This document shows positions 1 to 12,322 of a stretch of DNA of 64,000 bases, one piece after another (position 1 is the stretch's first letter; every line of letters begins with the position of its first letter). This DNA is from Tetrahymena thermophila SB210 (Eukaryota > Ciliophora > Oligohymenophorea > Hymenostomatida > Tetrahymenidae). Where the stretch lies: the NCBI RefSeq assembly GCF_000189635.1, contig NW_002476368.1:62001-126000 (forward strand), written 5' to 3'. The position numbers and the translations under genes are program-made. Below the pieces are notes generated by a model. The model made no database searches. It was not told the origin of the DNA and saw only the letters and a list, made by a program, of their open reading frames with translations.

Positions 1-459
1 TTACTTAAATTTACCATAATGAGATGAATTGAATGCTGAGTTTTCATCTTTTTATTTGCTTAAATGCATTCCGCTTTCTTTTTTATCCTTATTTTTATAG
101 AAATACTGTCCTGAAAAATTAAATTGCTACTAAGGGAATGGATATTGTGGATTAAAAGGAGGAAAGTTAGGATATTAAAAAGGATAGTTAGGGTTTTAAA
201 ATTAATCTTTTTGTTAGGCTGGATTGCCTTGCTACATGCCTTAAGGAGGAGGCATAAATTGCTAATAGGGATTATATCCATAAAAAGGCGGAGGATATTG
301 CATAACAGGTACAGGTACATATTAAACTTTTTAATCTGGATTTTGCTAACTTTGCTTATAATTAAAATCATCTTATTTGTCTTTATCGTATTCATCATCT
401 TCATAGCTAATTCTATTTTAACTAGTAGAGTATTTTGTTGTTTCCCTTCCTTTATACAT
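1..459 (-). CDS. Pro/Gln-rich hydrophilic protein, 5' part only
   Basis: The frame opens at an ATG at 459 and runs off the left edge, giving 153 residues with no TGA. The first 40 residues are charged and polar (Asp, Glu, Lys, Ser). They are followed by a stretch of Pro, Tyr, Gln, Phe and Asn with repeated PNYP, QYP and PPF motifs, and then a Lys/Ser-rich part. No enzyme motif or membrane segment is visible. Most glutamines are TAA or TAG, so it is readable only with the ciliate code. Such composition is typical of disordered RNA-binding or scaffold tails, but the function cannot be assigned from this fragment. The start is the first in-frame ATG and the upstream sequence is plain AT-rich DNA. 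Confidence 0.6.
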
Positions 460-1438
460 CAATAAACAGATTTGGCTTAAACTAAATTTCCCTATTAAAA
501 GCTATTTGTTGTTCTAAATTATATCTAAATGATATTGAAATTTTTAAGTTGTTTTTATCAAACGAATGAATGAATTAATAAATAAACAATTAATTAATAG
601 ATTTCGCATAAATAACTAAAGAAATTAACCAAAAGTTTCTTTGAAGGTTTATAATCTAATTAATTATATGAATGATTGATTGATCCAAAATGATATTTTC
701 AAATTACCTTTTAATGAGTGATGATTTTTCATATTAAAAAAAATTTATAATTTTTTATTTATTTTAATTTTAAAAACATTTTAATGATATTTTAAATAAA
801 AATACCTTAATATTTTAACCATTTAAAAAAAAGATTTTTGTTTTAAATAGAAGGCAACTAACTAATTCCAGTATTTTTTTTATGATGGATTGAAATAAAT
901 ATAAAAAAATATTTAAAAATTTTAATTTAAACAATTTTTTAATAAGAAAATGTTTAAATAATTAGAATTACCTTTAAAATTGATTATAAAAAATGCTAGT
1001 TTTTATTTGAAAAAATGGCAACATAAATAAATAAAAATTAAATTGAGTAATTCATAATTAGATGCAAGATGAATTAATAAAACTTGAATTATTGATGGTA
1101 AAAAATAAAAAATTTAATAAATTAAACTTAAAAAATATGATAAAAATCTTTAAAAGTTAGTTTTTTAATGATTAAAGTTGATTTATATTCTTAAAATTTA
1201 TTTATTTGAATATCAATTATATTTTTATTTATGAATATATATGTACAAAAGTTAATGTTAGGTTATATTAATTATAGGAATTATTAAGTATTATTTTTAT
1301 TTTCTCTTTTTTCTAATTTAGAAAAAGAAAAATTGGGTTGAAGTTAGTTTGTTAGTTATAAAGATAGAAAGATCTTTAATGATCATATAATTAAAAGGAT
1401 TGTGTCATTGTATAAAAATAAATTGCTGTTTAAGTTAA
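460..1438. other. intergenic, AT-rich
   Basis: About 1 kb of A/T-rich sequence lies between the start of the Pro/Gln-rich gene and the 3' end of the kinase gene. I see no frame with coding character, no repeat array and no RNA gene. Confidence 0.6.
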
Positions 1439-3134
1439 TCAACAAATATTTTAGTTTAGCTGTTAAAGTGGTACTTGACTTGTTACTTAATTTTAAGGAG
1501 GATTGTGTTTTTAGATCCATGGGTGATTTAAGATGTTATTTAAATCTAATCTCTAGCTCTTTTCATAAACTAAAATTTTTGATAAAAGATCTCTGACTTC
1601 AATAGACAAATAATCAGGGAAACTAAATTGTACTTTTTTAATTCTATCATATGTTTAATCATAGCTTTTGGTTTCAAATGGAGGTTATCCTTTTTATTTA
1701 AAAATTATTCGTAAATATACTCCATTTTTAACAATAACGATTATTCAATTAATTTTTGTTTTAATTTTCTTATAAATTTTATAAAGATTACTTTTATTTA
1801 TTAGTAAAATCATGGCAATTAAATTTAAATACAAAGCTGCAAATTAATAATAATTATTTTTATTTACTTAATGATTTTAATTAAAAATTAATTTTATTTG
1901 TAATTAATTTTTTAAAATACATTTTAATAAATAAATCAATAAATTAATTTCATTTAATCAAATAATTTACCAGTGCAAAATTCATAGCACAAAACACCAA
2001 GACTCCAAATATCAACAGTGTAATTATGAGTGTTTCCTTCTACCATTTCAGGGGATAGGTAGTCGAGGGTACCACAGATAGTTTGTCTTTTGTTTGAAGG
2101 TGAATGAATTGACCATCCGAAATCTGCTATTTTAATTGTTCCCTTTTATGTAAGTAAGTAAATAAATAAATGAGGTCAATAAAATAAATTTAATAATTAA
2201 AAATTTTAATCAAATAACATTGATTGTTTGAATAATTTTTTTATCTATTTTGCATATTGATATTTAAATGATATTTATTTATTTAATTGTTAGTTAGATT
2301 TATTGATTTATGAAGCTGTTTACAAATGAATTCAATAGATTTTCTGGTTTTATGTCTCTATGAATAATGTCTTTGCTATGTAAATAAATCAAAGCCTCTG
2401 CCATTTATTTGATGTAATTAGCTGCCTTTTATTCAGGGTATCTCTTGTTTATCTATTAATATGAACAAATTATTTTTATTTCATAAAGCATAAATTGCGC
2501 AATAATTATATTTAATATTTAGTTATAATGGTGTGTTTCAGAAATAAATTTACTTGCTTTTATAGGTCTTAATACAACTCTCCTTGAGGAGCATATTCTA
2601 AAATTAAATAAATCTTTTATTCATCCCAAAAAAATCCAAACATTCTAAGCACATTTTTATGGTTTAAATGCGATTATATCTCGATTTCCCTTCTTATTTA
2701 ATGCTCTATCTTGCTCCTTCTCAACTACTCTTTACTTATACATTTTAGAGCGACAATAAAATTGCTTCTTTTTTCTCTTTATTAAAAATTTCGTAAGTCA
2801 ATTACACAATCAAGAACTAATGTTACCTAGCCAAATGCACCTGGCCGAACTTTCCTCTTCCTAATGGTTTTCCTAGCTCAAAATCGCTAAGCTGCCACTA
2901 AATTTTTGGGACTTTCAGAATTTATACTCTATCACTTTACTATTCAATTTATTCGATTTTCTTGATGGATTTAACACTCAAAAGCTGAGAATTTTTGAAG
3001 TTTTCTTAATCTTTTGAGCTATTTTTATTCTCCTAATCCTTTATATTTTTTAAAATTTGAGAAGATGTTCCATTTTTAAGTTTTTATTAATTCTATAGTG
3101 CTGATTAGTTGTAATTAAAATCAAAGGTCTTCAT
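1439..3134 (-). CDS. Aurora-family serine/threonine protein kinase
   Basis: Five exons, 3134-2827, 2776-2554, 2452-2324, 2142-1971 and 1689-1439, join in frame to 360 residues ending in TGA. The glycine loop is LGRGKFGQV (about 91-99), the ATP-anchoring lysine is K114 in VALK, the catalytic loop is [10 protein letters not shown] (from 208), and the metal motif is DFG (227-229) within the Aurora hallmark ADFGWS. The activation loop is [15 protein letters not shown] with T241 as the likely activating site. The C-lobe contains [13 protein letters not shown]. Aurora kinases phosphorylate chromosome-passenger, spindle and cytokinesis substrates. The short N-terminal extension (about 80 residues, Lys/Ser/Gln-rich) shows no recognised degron. 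Introns are 50-281 bp. Lengths and phases close exactly. Whether it is of A or B type cannot be told by eye. Confidence 0.93.
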
Positions 3135-4100
3135 TATCTTTAATGTATTTTTAATGTTATTTAATATTTAATAATTATTAAAGTAAATTAACAATCTAAC
3201 TTAGCACTAAAACAATCAAACAAACAAATAAACAAAAAAATTAATTAATTAATTTATTTTTTGATTTAACAATTAATTATTCTTAACGTATCTATACATA
3301 AGCATTTAATAACCTCTCTTAGATTCTTTTTACTTTTAATTAGAATTATAAATAACTAAAAAATAAGTAAATACATGCATTAAATAGTTTATTAATTCCA
3401 CCATCGCCGTTTAAAATATTGAAAGGAGTGTTTAATTTAAAACTAATAATAAGCACTTTAGCTATTTGTATATTTACTTATTTTTTTATAAATTTTTCAA
3501 ATAATTGTTAACATATTTTTTGTATAAAATTGATTTATTGTTTTAATTATAAATATTTTAGATATTTTTTATAGAAATTCATGAAATTGATTATTTTTTG
3601 CTTAGCATTTGATTAATTAATTTGATATTGATGTTTTTATTACAAATAAAAATAATTATACATTTTGTATCCTATTCAAATAGTAAAAATTATATAAACT
3701 CTAATAAAAATTATCATGATTATTAAAACAAATAAATAAATTATTTATGAAATTTATCTTAAACTAATTTTCAAATACAATTTATTAATTTACTTACTTC
3801 TTTTTAATCTTTTATAAAAACTCACTCATATTATTTATATATAAATCATCTAATAAAATTTCATACAACCACCCACCCCTGAAAAATATTTAGTTTGATG
3901 GTAATATAATTATAATATGAAATACCGTAGTTTTTAGATAATTCAAATTAATGAGAAACTACGGTAATAAAAAATTAATTTATTTTGAATAAAACAAAAT
4001 TTTAATTAAAAAATGAGTTAAATTAAACAAAAATAAAAACAAAAGCACAATAAAAAGAAATGAACATTTATCTAAGTCAAAAATAAATAAATTATTTTAC
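3135..4100. other. intergenic with one small hairpin element
   Basis: AT-rich spacer upstream of the kinase gene. It holds only the 44 bp inverted-repeat element at 3923-3966. A terminal exon for the neighbouring LRR cluster could lie here, but I could not find one. Confidence 0.5.
3923..3966. mobile_element. 44 bp inverted-repeat (MITE-like) element
   Basis: The ends taccgtagttt and aaactacggta are perfect 11 bp inverted copies around a 22 bp AT-rich centre. The element at 58725-58796 shares the end taccgtaattt and the inner tcattaatt. That makes a small family of non-coding insertions more likely than a single terminator hairpin. No obvious target duplication is visible. Confidence 0.4.
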
Positions 4101-5290
4101 CGAAGATAAAGTGTCAAACTTGATAGATTAGTGCAATTTGCTAAAGCAAAACCTAAATTTGATGTACCTTCATCGCCAATTTAATTGCCACTTTTTAAAT
4201 ATTGAAGAATCAACATATAATTGATAATATTTTTTTAAATTAATTTTATATTAAAAAATATCACAACCCAAAATAAATATACTATTTTTACCCAAGGTCC
4301 AGTGTAAAATTTGAGAGATTAGAGCAATTTGCTAAAGAATAACCTAAGTCTGAAGCAGCTTCATCCCCAATTTAATTATAACTTTTTAAATATTGAAGAA
4401 AAAAAAAATAATTAGTTAGTTAGTATGAAAAATGAAGAAATAATAAGAAATTAATTATTAAATAATAAAACAAAATTTTAAAATGAAAAAATGAGTTAAA
4501 TTAACTATGATAGAAAAAAAAACACAAATATAATAAAAAAAAATAAAAATAAACCAAATAAAAAGCTAATAAATAAATTAAAAAAGAGTTAGTTATATTG
4601 TAATTTTCATTTTTATATATAAAAAAATCACAATCCAAAACAAATTAACTATTTTACCTGAGATCAAGTGTCAAATTTGAGAGATTAGAACAATTTGCTA
4701 AAGCGGAACCTAAGTTTGATGCTCCAATTACACCAATTTAATTGCCACTTTTGAAATATTTAAGAAAAAATATAAATAATAAGAAGCAAATTAATTAATA
4801 AAAGCAAAATAAGTTAAATTAATAAAGATAGAAAAAAAATGTATAAATTTAATGAGTTATGTTGTTTTAAATTCATTTTAATATAATAAATATATATCAC
4901 AGTCAAAAATAAATAAACTGCTTTTACCTAAGATAAAGTGTAAAATTTGAGAGATTAGTGCAATTTGCTATAGTAAAACCTAAACCTGAAGCACTTTCAT
5001 CGCTAATTTGATTGTAACTTTTAGAAGGAAAAAATATCAAATAATAAACAATTAAAAATTAATAATTAAAAAATAAAAATTGAAAAGATGTGAAAATTTA
5101 GTTAGAATTATCAAAAAAAATATTATTTTTAATAAAAATGAAAGAATATAAATGAAAATTACTATTAGAAAAATAACAAAAAAATAACATGAAAATTAAA
5201 TATAAAAATATATTGATAATAATATTAATAAATTAAATATACCTCAGAGCAATGTGGAGAATCTAATGAGTTTAGATTGCAGAATTTAAA
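4101..5290 (-). CDS. leucine-rich-repeat protein, exon cluster (incomplete)
   Basis: Four exons of exactly 90 bp (5017-4928, 4747-4658, 4381-4292, 4190-4101) each encode one 30-residue repeat of the pattern L.L.L..NQIGDEGAS.LG.ALANC.NLSN. Each has an AG acceptor, a GTAAA-type donor and phase-2 introns on both sides, so exons can be added or lost without breaking the frame. A shorter, more diverged exon ending at 5243 has a matching donor and may be the first of the series. I could not find a convincing start codon, N-terminal exon or terminal exon, so this may be part of a larger gene or a relic. LRRs of this ribonuclease-inhibitor-like type form curved protein-binding surfaces. A paralogous cluster lies on the opposite strand at 10.85-11.85 kb. 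Confidence 0.5.
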
Positions 5291-5562
5291 AACTTTTTTA
5301 TTAATAAAATTAAATTTAAAGAATATTTAAAAAAAATAAAATAATTACTTCTTCTAATTTGTTGTAATATTTAATCTATTATTTCATTTATTTTTTTTCA
5401 AATTTTGACTAACAATTTATCAAAATTTAATTAACTATTATATATATATATTAAAAATTAATTTATTTTTATTTCAAATTAATTTGGATAATAAGAAAAA
5501 ATAAATTATTATAACTATTAAAAATGAATTGATAAATTTGCTTTTAGAAAGATATATCACAA

Positions 5563-5681
5563 ATTAAGGCCGGTTTTTAAATAATTTTAAATGTGGTTTG
5601 ATTAAGGTCAGATTTTTCTTCACAATAGTGTTTTTTATACTGGCCTTAATATTTAAATTAAAATTATGGGGGGGGGGGGGG
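5563..5681. repeat. inverted repeat attaaggcc/ggccttaat followed by a run of 14 G
   Basis: attaaggcc at 5563-5571 is matched by its inverse ggccttaat at 5642-5650. Another attaaggt lies between them, and a 14-base G run sits at 5668-5681. The element at 58725-58796 has the same attaaggcc...ggccttaat core next to a G run. This is probably a degenerate small mobile element. Nothing here is coding. Confidence 0.35.
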
Positions 5682-7108
5682 TAAGGTCACAGTTGAGTGT
5701 CATTCATTTTTTAATTTTATTTTTAAATTCTATAATAAAATTATTTAAAAAGATATTTTTTTTAAAAAAAACCTAGCCTAATTAACATCTAGAGGTTGCC
5801 ATACCACTAGATTTTAAATAGGCGTTTAGCTATAATGGAAATTTAATTAATAATAAGCGGATATAAAAAAACTAACTAATAAATTATAATAATTATCAAA
5901 TACGGATTTCTAAATTTGCTTTTAGGAAGAATACCATAAAAAATTTAGCGTACCATTAATTATTTAATCTTTATATTTCTATTTAAAACGAGTACTTAAA
6001 AATATAGTAAGAATCAGAGATAGGTAGTTAGTTAGTTATTTAATTTTTGATAAATTGAAAATAATTCTAGTAATTAGCAGATAGAATTGATGCAAATAAC
6101 ATTCAATTAAATAATAATGTGTGAATAAACAAAGTAAGTGAATTAAAACCCTAATACCATAGTGCATTAATTTTTGATAATTTATTAAAATTAAATAAGA
6201 TGAAATATTAAAGAAATTTTATTAACTTTGTTAAAAATAGATATAATTTATGCAATTTTCATTGAATTATTTAAATAAGGTATGGATTTACCAAAATAGT
6301 GAACGAAAGGCCTTAATACTAACACATAAATAAACAAATTTTGAGAATTTATTTAAATTAAATAAGATGAAATAATAATGAAACCATTTATTAAAGTCTG
6401 TAAACTATATAACATATACATACTTAAAGCGAGTTGCTTGTATAGATATTTCGCAAAATTTTTAATAAATGATTTTTTTTACTATTATTGCTTTGATTAT
6501 TTGTAGCTTCAGGTAAGAAAATGTGAGTTATTATGTGTGTGAGAGTGTTTTTGTGAGTGAATTTTCAGAATATTTCTTGAGTAATATTGTAAGGGTTTTA
6601 TGCTTTTCATATATTACTATTTCATGAATAAATTTTGAGCCATTTGGTACTTATTTTTGCTTTGCCTTACTATATATAATATTTTCTTTCTTTTGCTTAC
6701 TTGCTTTCTATTTTAGAAAGATGCTTGAGAGCTTTGATAATTAGTTGCCTTAAAATTGCTTTATTATTGAGAGGTCTTTTGGTGATACATAAATAAACAT
6801 TTACTCTATTAATATATAAACTTTTAATTGAAATAGGCAAAGAGCTGTAAGTGCTAAATACTCAAAGGGAAGCTGCTTTTCAATTTTAAGGGAGGTATAT
6901 AGATAGGTGTATGGATTGATTGATAAATTGGTTGTTTGAAGGTTAAAGCATTATAGGTTTATGATACTATTTTGTTTTTATATATATTTGTAATATAATA
7001 ATATTTAGAGAAGTTTTTGTATTAAAAAATGATATTCGATCAATCAGTCAGTCATTCCCTCACTGCTGACTAACGAAATCATTTTTGTAAAACATTTATT
7101 AAACTAAC
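5682..7108. other. intergenic / YTH gene 3' flank
   Basis: AT-rich spacer of about 1.4 kb downstream of the YTH gene. A 45-codon frame on the minus strand (ATG near 6650, ending near 6515) is open, but it is too short and unsupported to call. No RNA gene or array is seen. Confidence 0.4.
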
Positions 7109-9028
7109 TCAGTTCTTTTATTCAGCCTATTGGGGTTATTATTGAGCTTAGTGTTAGTGATTGTTTTAATGGTGTTAAGGCTTTTCCTTGTTTTAGTGGT
7201 TGTTGTTTTTCTTATTGTTGAAGTTTCTTTTGTTGTTATTATTGTGGTACTTTCCGTGACCGCTGCCTAAGTTGTTACCCATGATGTAAGCGTTATTGTA
7301 TGCAGGATAGGTGTTGGGAGGATATATATTGGTGAAGCACATTTGAGAAATTTGTTGGAGTTATTCTTGAGTGTACTAGGGGAAGACTCCTTGGGCCATC
7401 AATTAAGGGAAAAAGTTTTGGAATTAAGCTTAGTTTTAGATGTTATTTCTCTATTAATAATTTCCCTTATTATTTTGACGACCTAAGTAATTGAAGTTGG
7501 CTCTAATGAATTGTTCTTATTGATCGAAGTAAACGAAATCCTTGAAGATAGAGGTAGAGGAGTTAGTATCCTTGAAGATTTGAAGCATCTTCTTACCAGT
7601 AGCTTCAAAGTTCAATTCAGTGCAGTCCTTGCTTCTGGAAATATCGTCGTTAACGCTTTACATTAAAAAAATATTAAAATGCTAATCCATTACAAATAAG
7701 ATTTTAATTTTCGCGAAGCTATTTTAATTATCATTTCATTTTTATATTAAATTAAATTGTGATTAAAGATATGCTTGTGTTCTTATAAATCAAAAAAATT
7801 AGCTTTTATTATCTTTGATTGATTGATAGATTGAAATATTTATCTAAAGTAGCTATCGTGTGGAAACTTGAGACTATTTTTAATTTCTTAATTAATTTTT
7901 TGAAGTATCTGCGAATTTATGATTTATAAGCATATCTTTCTATACTTAAATAAAGTAGAAATGAGATTTGGAGAGCTTGCTTGTCTACTTGCACTTTGGC
8001 CATAAAATAAACAAATTAGAAATAATTAATTATTCTTACATGTTCTTTAAGCCTTCGAAAGCCTTTTGCTTAACATCCTTAACGAAAACCCATTCGATCT
8101 TGAAGTGACCTTTGAACTATTATTTTTAATAGAAGATTATTAATAAGAGTATTATATAGAAATTAAACTCTTCATATTCAAGGTATATATAAACCTTGAT
8201 CGTGTCTCTCAATAATAAACACGAAAGAAACAAGCTCATCATAATTAAATATTTGCTTGCTTGCTTGTATATATATATATATATATAAATATTTATTTAT
8301 TTACTTTGTGGGGTTACCACCAGTAAGAGAAAGTTTCTTCTTGGAAGGAAGATTTAAGTTTTGCAACACCAATAAATTGACCACTCTTAACGACGGAGAA
8401 GAAGAGATAGACGTCAACGTTTAATTCTTAAGCCTTTTCCCAGGCAGCATTCAATTTAACATTGTTTCCAGGAACTGAAGTCCAAATACCATACTTAATA
8501 GCCTATATTGATAAAAATAATAAGTTAGTTGAATATCAAATAACTTATTCGCTTAAACCACATGTTTTGAATGAATTAAAAGTAAATCCTCAATGAATTT
8601 ACAGTTAATCTGTTCACTTATATAACAATCTATCCTTTTAAAGGTGTTTTGAGACGATTAATTAGTGGCCTAATTGAATTTTTATTGATAAAAAAAGAAA
8701 GAAAATATAAACTAACCTTGTGGACATCATCGTCATTGTTGGAACGGATGACATAACAAAGAGCATTTGGAATTTCATCAACCTTTAATTCAACTTGAAG
8801 AGATTGGAGATGCTTGAAAGACTTAACTATTTAGTTGATATCTTCGTAGTGCTTGCAATATTTGTAATTGCATTTAAGGTACTTGTATTTCTTGGGTTAT
8901 TGTTATTATTATTGTTATTGTTATTGTCCTTCAGCACCTTCTTGAGCTTATTAGACAGGTTATTCAGTGGTATTGGGTTGTTATTCAGTAACGACCTATT
9001 ATTCAACTTTGTTTTCAACTGTGGACAT
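7109..9028 (-). CDS. YTH-domain RNA-binding protein (m6A-reader family)
   Basis: Four exons, 9028-8717, 8502-8305, 8116-8040 and 7655-7109, give 377 residues. The N-terminus holds a Gln run written as alternating CAA and TAA. A YTH domain follows from about residue 80 to 240, with DDVHKAIKYGIWTS, NAAWEKAQ, VYLFFSVVKSGQFIGVA and the motif YWWQPHKFKGHFKIEW. In the family an aromatic cage binds N6-methyladenosine in RNA. Here the cage positions appear to be W111, W166 and F171, with Phe where YTHDF proteins have a third Trp and YTHDC1 has Leu. The C-terminal 130 residues are Asn/Gln/His-rich with Tyr-Pro patches, like the disordered arms of YTHDF proteins. All junctions keep frame. The fold is sure; m6A binding is inferred. 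Confidence 0.92.
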
Positions 9029-10740
9029 CTTAGGCAAATTTTTAGCTTTGTATTAAATATTAGAATAGTTTTGACTTTTTTAAAATAATTGAATTTAATC
9101 TTTTACTTTTTGTTTCTTTATATTTTTAATTTGGATTATTTGATACCTTTTTACTTTTTTTTAATTCAGATTCTTCTTTCGCCTTCTTCCTTTCCTTTCT
9201 TTTTTCTTTTTTTTTATTTAAATCTTTCTTTCTACTCACAAAAAAAACAAATAAACAAGCAAACAAAATAACAAACATATTAACTAACAAATTAACAATC
9301 TATCAAGCAGCCAAGCTAACAAACAAATCAAGCGAGCAAGCAAACTCACATAGTTCTTCACATTAATTTGTTTCTTTACCACTTAATTTGCTTGCTCGTA
9401 ATATATATTTCACGCGCAATCTTTAATTAATAAATTCATTTATTTATTATTTATATGCTAATTATGAAATACTTTTCATTCTATGTTTTTTAAGATCCTA
9501 TCATATTATCAATTAATTAATTAATTAATTAATCTCACATAATTTTTTCATTTTACTATATTTAATTTACTTTCTAAAATCAATGGCTTTTCTTACTTTT
9601 CTTTGATAGATATCTTATTTTATCAATCAAACATATTTACTCTTCATTATAAATCTTATTTATTTTATCTTTAAAATTCTATTTATTAGAATTTAATATA
9701 TCTAATTTTCAAGGAAAAAATACAATTTTTAAGACACGAATGAGATGATTTTTCTTTACAGCCAACTTCCAATTTTCTCAAAGCAATTATTTCTTCCTTT
9801 TTTTCCCTTTGTTTAAGTTGGCGGAATTGGGAAATAATTTAATATTTATACTTTTTTAGCCTTCAAAATTAATTTAAACCTTTTTGACTTATAATTATTG
9901 AGAGAATCCATTTTTATGAGCTAAATCATAAATTAAATGTAATGTTTTAATATGGTATTTTTACTTAAAAAATATAATTTAGCAACATATTTTCAATTCC
10001 ATTCTATTTAATTAAAAAAAAAATTGATTTAATTATTTAATCTATTTGTATGATAAATATTCTTAAATTCATTAATATTTCTTATTTGATTTCAAATTAA
10101 GTAAACAAATAATACTTATCAATATATATATTTATTTATATCAATCTATCAATTTCCCAAATAAATTAAATAAAAGTAGAACATTATTTGGCTTAAGAGA
10201 ATTAAATTTACTAAATCTCATTTTTATAAATTTAAATATTAAAAATCAGATCTATCAATAAGAAAATAAATAATTAATTGTATTATAAAATGAATATATT
10301 TTTTCCTAAATTAAAGTCTTTCAAATTTTAATTTTTAGAAATTCTCAAATAAAAAATAAATAAATAAATATTTATATTTTTAATTCAGTAATATTATTTT
10401 TAATATTTTATATAGTAAATAATATTTTATTTAAATCTATTTTTTTTATTTAAAATATTATAAATTTTAAAGCATATAAATATTTATATTTAACAATTTA
10501 TATAAATTTATTATTTTCAATTCTAAAAAAGTAATTAAGAAGTGTGAGATGCAAAGCTTCACCCAGTTCATTTTATGCTTCGAGAAAATTTTAATGTAAA
10601 TACAAATATTAATATTAAATAATGAATGTTAGATTAATTTTTTTGTGATATCTCTTCATAAAAGTAAATTTATAAATTAATATTTAATAGCCTATTTTAT
10701 TCTATTTATCCATTTATAATTAATTAAATTCAATAAATTG
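9029..10740. other. intergenic between divergent genes
   Basis: About 1.7 kb of A/T-rich sequence upstream of the YTH gene. It includes pyrimidine-rich and (aac/caa)-rich stretches near 9.1-9.35 kb that could be the YTH promoter and 5' UTR. No coding frame or RNA gene is recognised. Confidence 0.5.
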
Positions 10741-10854
10741 CTTTCAATATTTTTGAAGAAAAAAAAATGAAATAAAATATGAAATAATACTTAAAATTAG
10801 AAGAAGTGATTATTAATTTTTTATTAATATCCTTTAAATTTATTTTTATTAATA

Positions 10855-11851
10855 AAAAAGTTTTTAACTCTTCACTTTAATCTCATTAGGTTCTCTATAT
10901 TGATCTGATTTTATTGTGATTGCTTTATTTTTCTTCTTTCTTTATTAATTTAACTCATCATTTTATTTTGAAATTTTGATTTTATTTTTAATTAATCTTA
11001 TTATTTATTATTATTTCTTCATTTTTTCCTTCTAATTAACTAATTAATTTTATATTCTTTTTTCAATATTTCATAAGTTCCATTTATAAAAGTACATCAG
11101 GCTTAGGTAATGTTTTAGCAAATTGCATTAATCTCTCAAATTTAATAATTAAACTTAGGTAAAAACAGTTTATTTGTTTTTGATTGTGATATTTTTAATT
11201 GTAAAAACTAATTTAAAACAATAAAGCTCATTTATTTTATTTTATTTATTTTTCTTTTTCTTTTTATTGTGCCTTCTTTATTTTTCTTCTTTTCTTTGTT
11301 ATTTTAACTCATCATTTTATTTGTAATTTTTGATTTTTTTATTAATTATTATATCATATGTTTTCTTCATTTTTTTCTTCTTATTACTAATTAATTATAT
11401 CTTTTTTCTTCAATATTTAAAAATTTTCTTTAAAATTGGTGCAGTAGGGGTATCAGAATTAGGTTCTCCTTTAGCAAATTGCATTAATCTCTCAAATTTG
11501 GCACTTAACCTTAGGTAAAAAACAGTTTATTTGTGTTGGATTGTGATATTTTTAATTATAAAAACTAATTTAAAGCTCTTTTTATTTATTTGATTTATTT
11601 TTCTTTTTCTTTTTATTGTGCTTTCTTTAATTTTCCTCTTTCTTTGTTATTTTAACTCATCATTTGTAATTTTTGCTTTTATTTATTATATCATATGTTT
11701 TCTACGTTTTTTTCTTCAAATTACTAATTAATTATATATTTTTTCTTCAATATTTAAAAAGTTTTTTTAAAATTGGTGCAGTGGGTGCGTCATAATTAGG
11801 TTCTGCTTTAGCAAAGTGCATTAATCTCTCAAATTTGACACTTATACTTTT
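10855..11851 (+). pseudogene. decayed leucine-rich-repeat exon cluster
   Basis: Three exons carry the same LRR unit as the minus-strand cluster at 4.1-5.3 kb: 11078-11158 (81 bp, three codons short), 11425-11514 (90 bp) and 11762-11851 (90 bp). All keep the ANCINLSN or AKCINLSN core and a GTAAA donor. The middle one has AT instead of AG at its acceptor (11423-11424). A fourth, 5'-most homologue at 10855-10900 has lost its donor (gatctgatt where the other locus has gctctgaggt). The lost splice sites and shortened exon point to a non-functional copy. Sequence upstream of the first exon is also clearly related to the other locus, so a whole gene segment was duplicated in inverted orientation. 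Confidence 0.55.
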
Positions 11852-12322
11852 GTAAAAAGAGTTTATTTGTTTTAGATTGCGATATTTTTAATTATATAAA
11901 CTAATTTAACCCTTTCAGCCAGGGAGTATTAGCTGTTTTAGATACTTTAAATATTTTGTTTTATAAACAAACAATGAATTAAAAAATAAATTATTAATGT
12001 GAAATGATAGACTTCATAATTTATTAATATATAAATTAATTAATTAATATTTAATTAAATAAAATAAGAAAAGGAAAAAGAACATAAATTTAAATATCAT
12101 AAAATTTATAAATTATTTTTTAATTTATATAAAATAAAAAAATTATTATTAAAAATTTTAAATTAAAAAAAAAATAAATAAACATATTAAAATAAAATAA
12201 AAATTATAAATTAATTAAGTAATTATAATTTTTTATTTAATTTTTAATAGTAGCTACTTAGCTACAGAAGAAAATTTTATCAAATAGCAATAGTAAAACT
12301 CCAATTTTTATTGAAGTGACAA
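11852..12322. other. intergenic, AT-rich
   Basis: A/T-rich sequence between the LRR relic and the NACHT gene region. I see nothing coding. Confidence 0.5.

Noticed and set aside
1402-1596. 64-residue plus-strand frame
   Set aside because: It lies antisense to the last exon of the Aurora kinase.
8827-9018. Minus-strand reading with a poly-Asn run, and the plus-strand leucine-rich reading opposite
   Set aside because: Both are shadows of the (CAA TAA)n glutamine run in exon 1 of the YTH gene; the true frame reads Gln.
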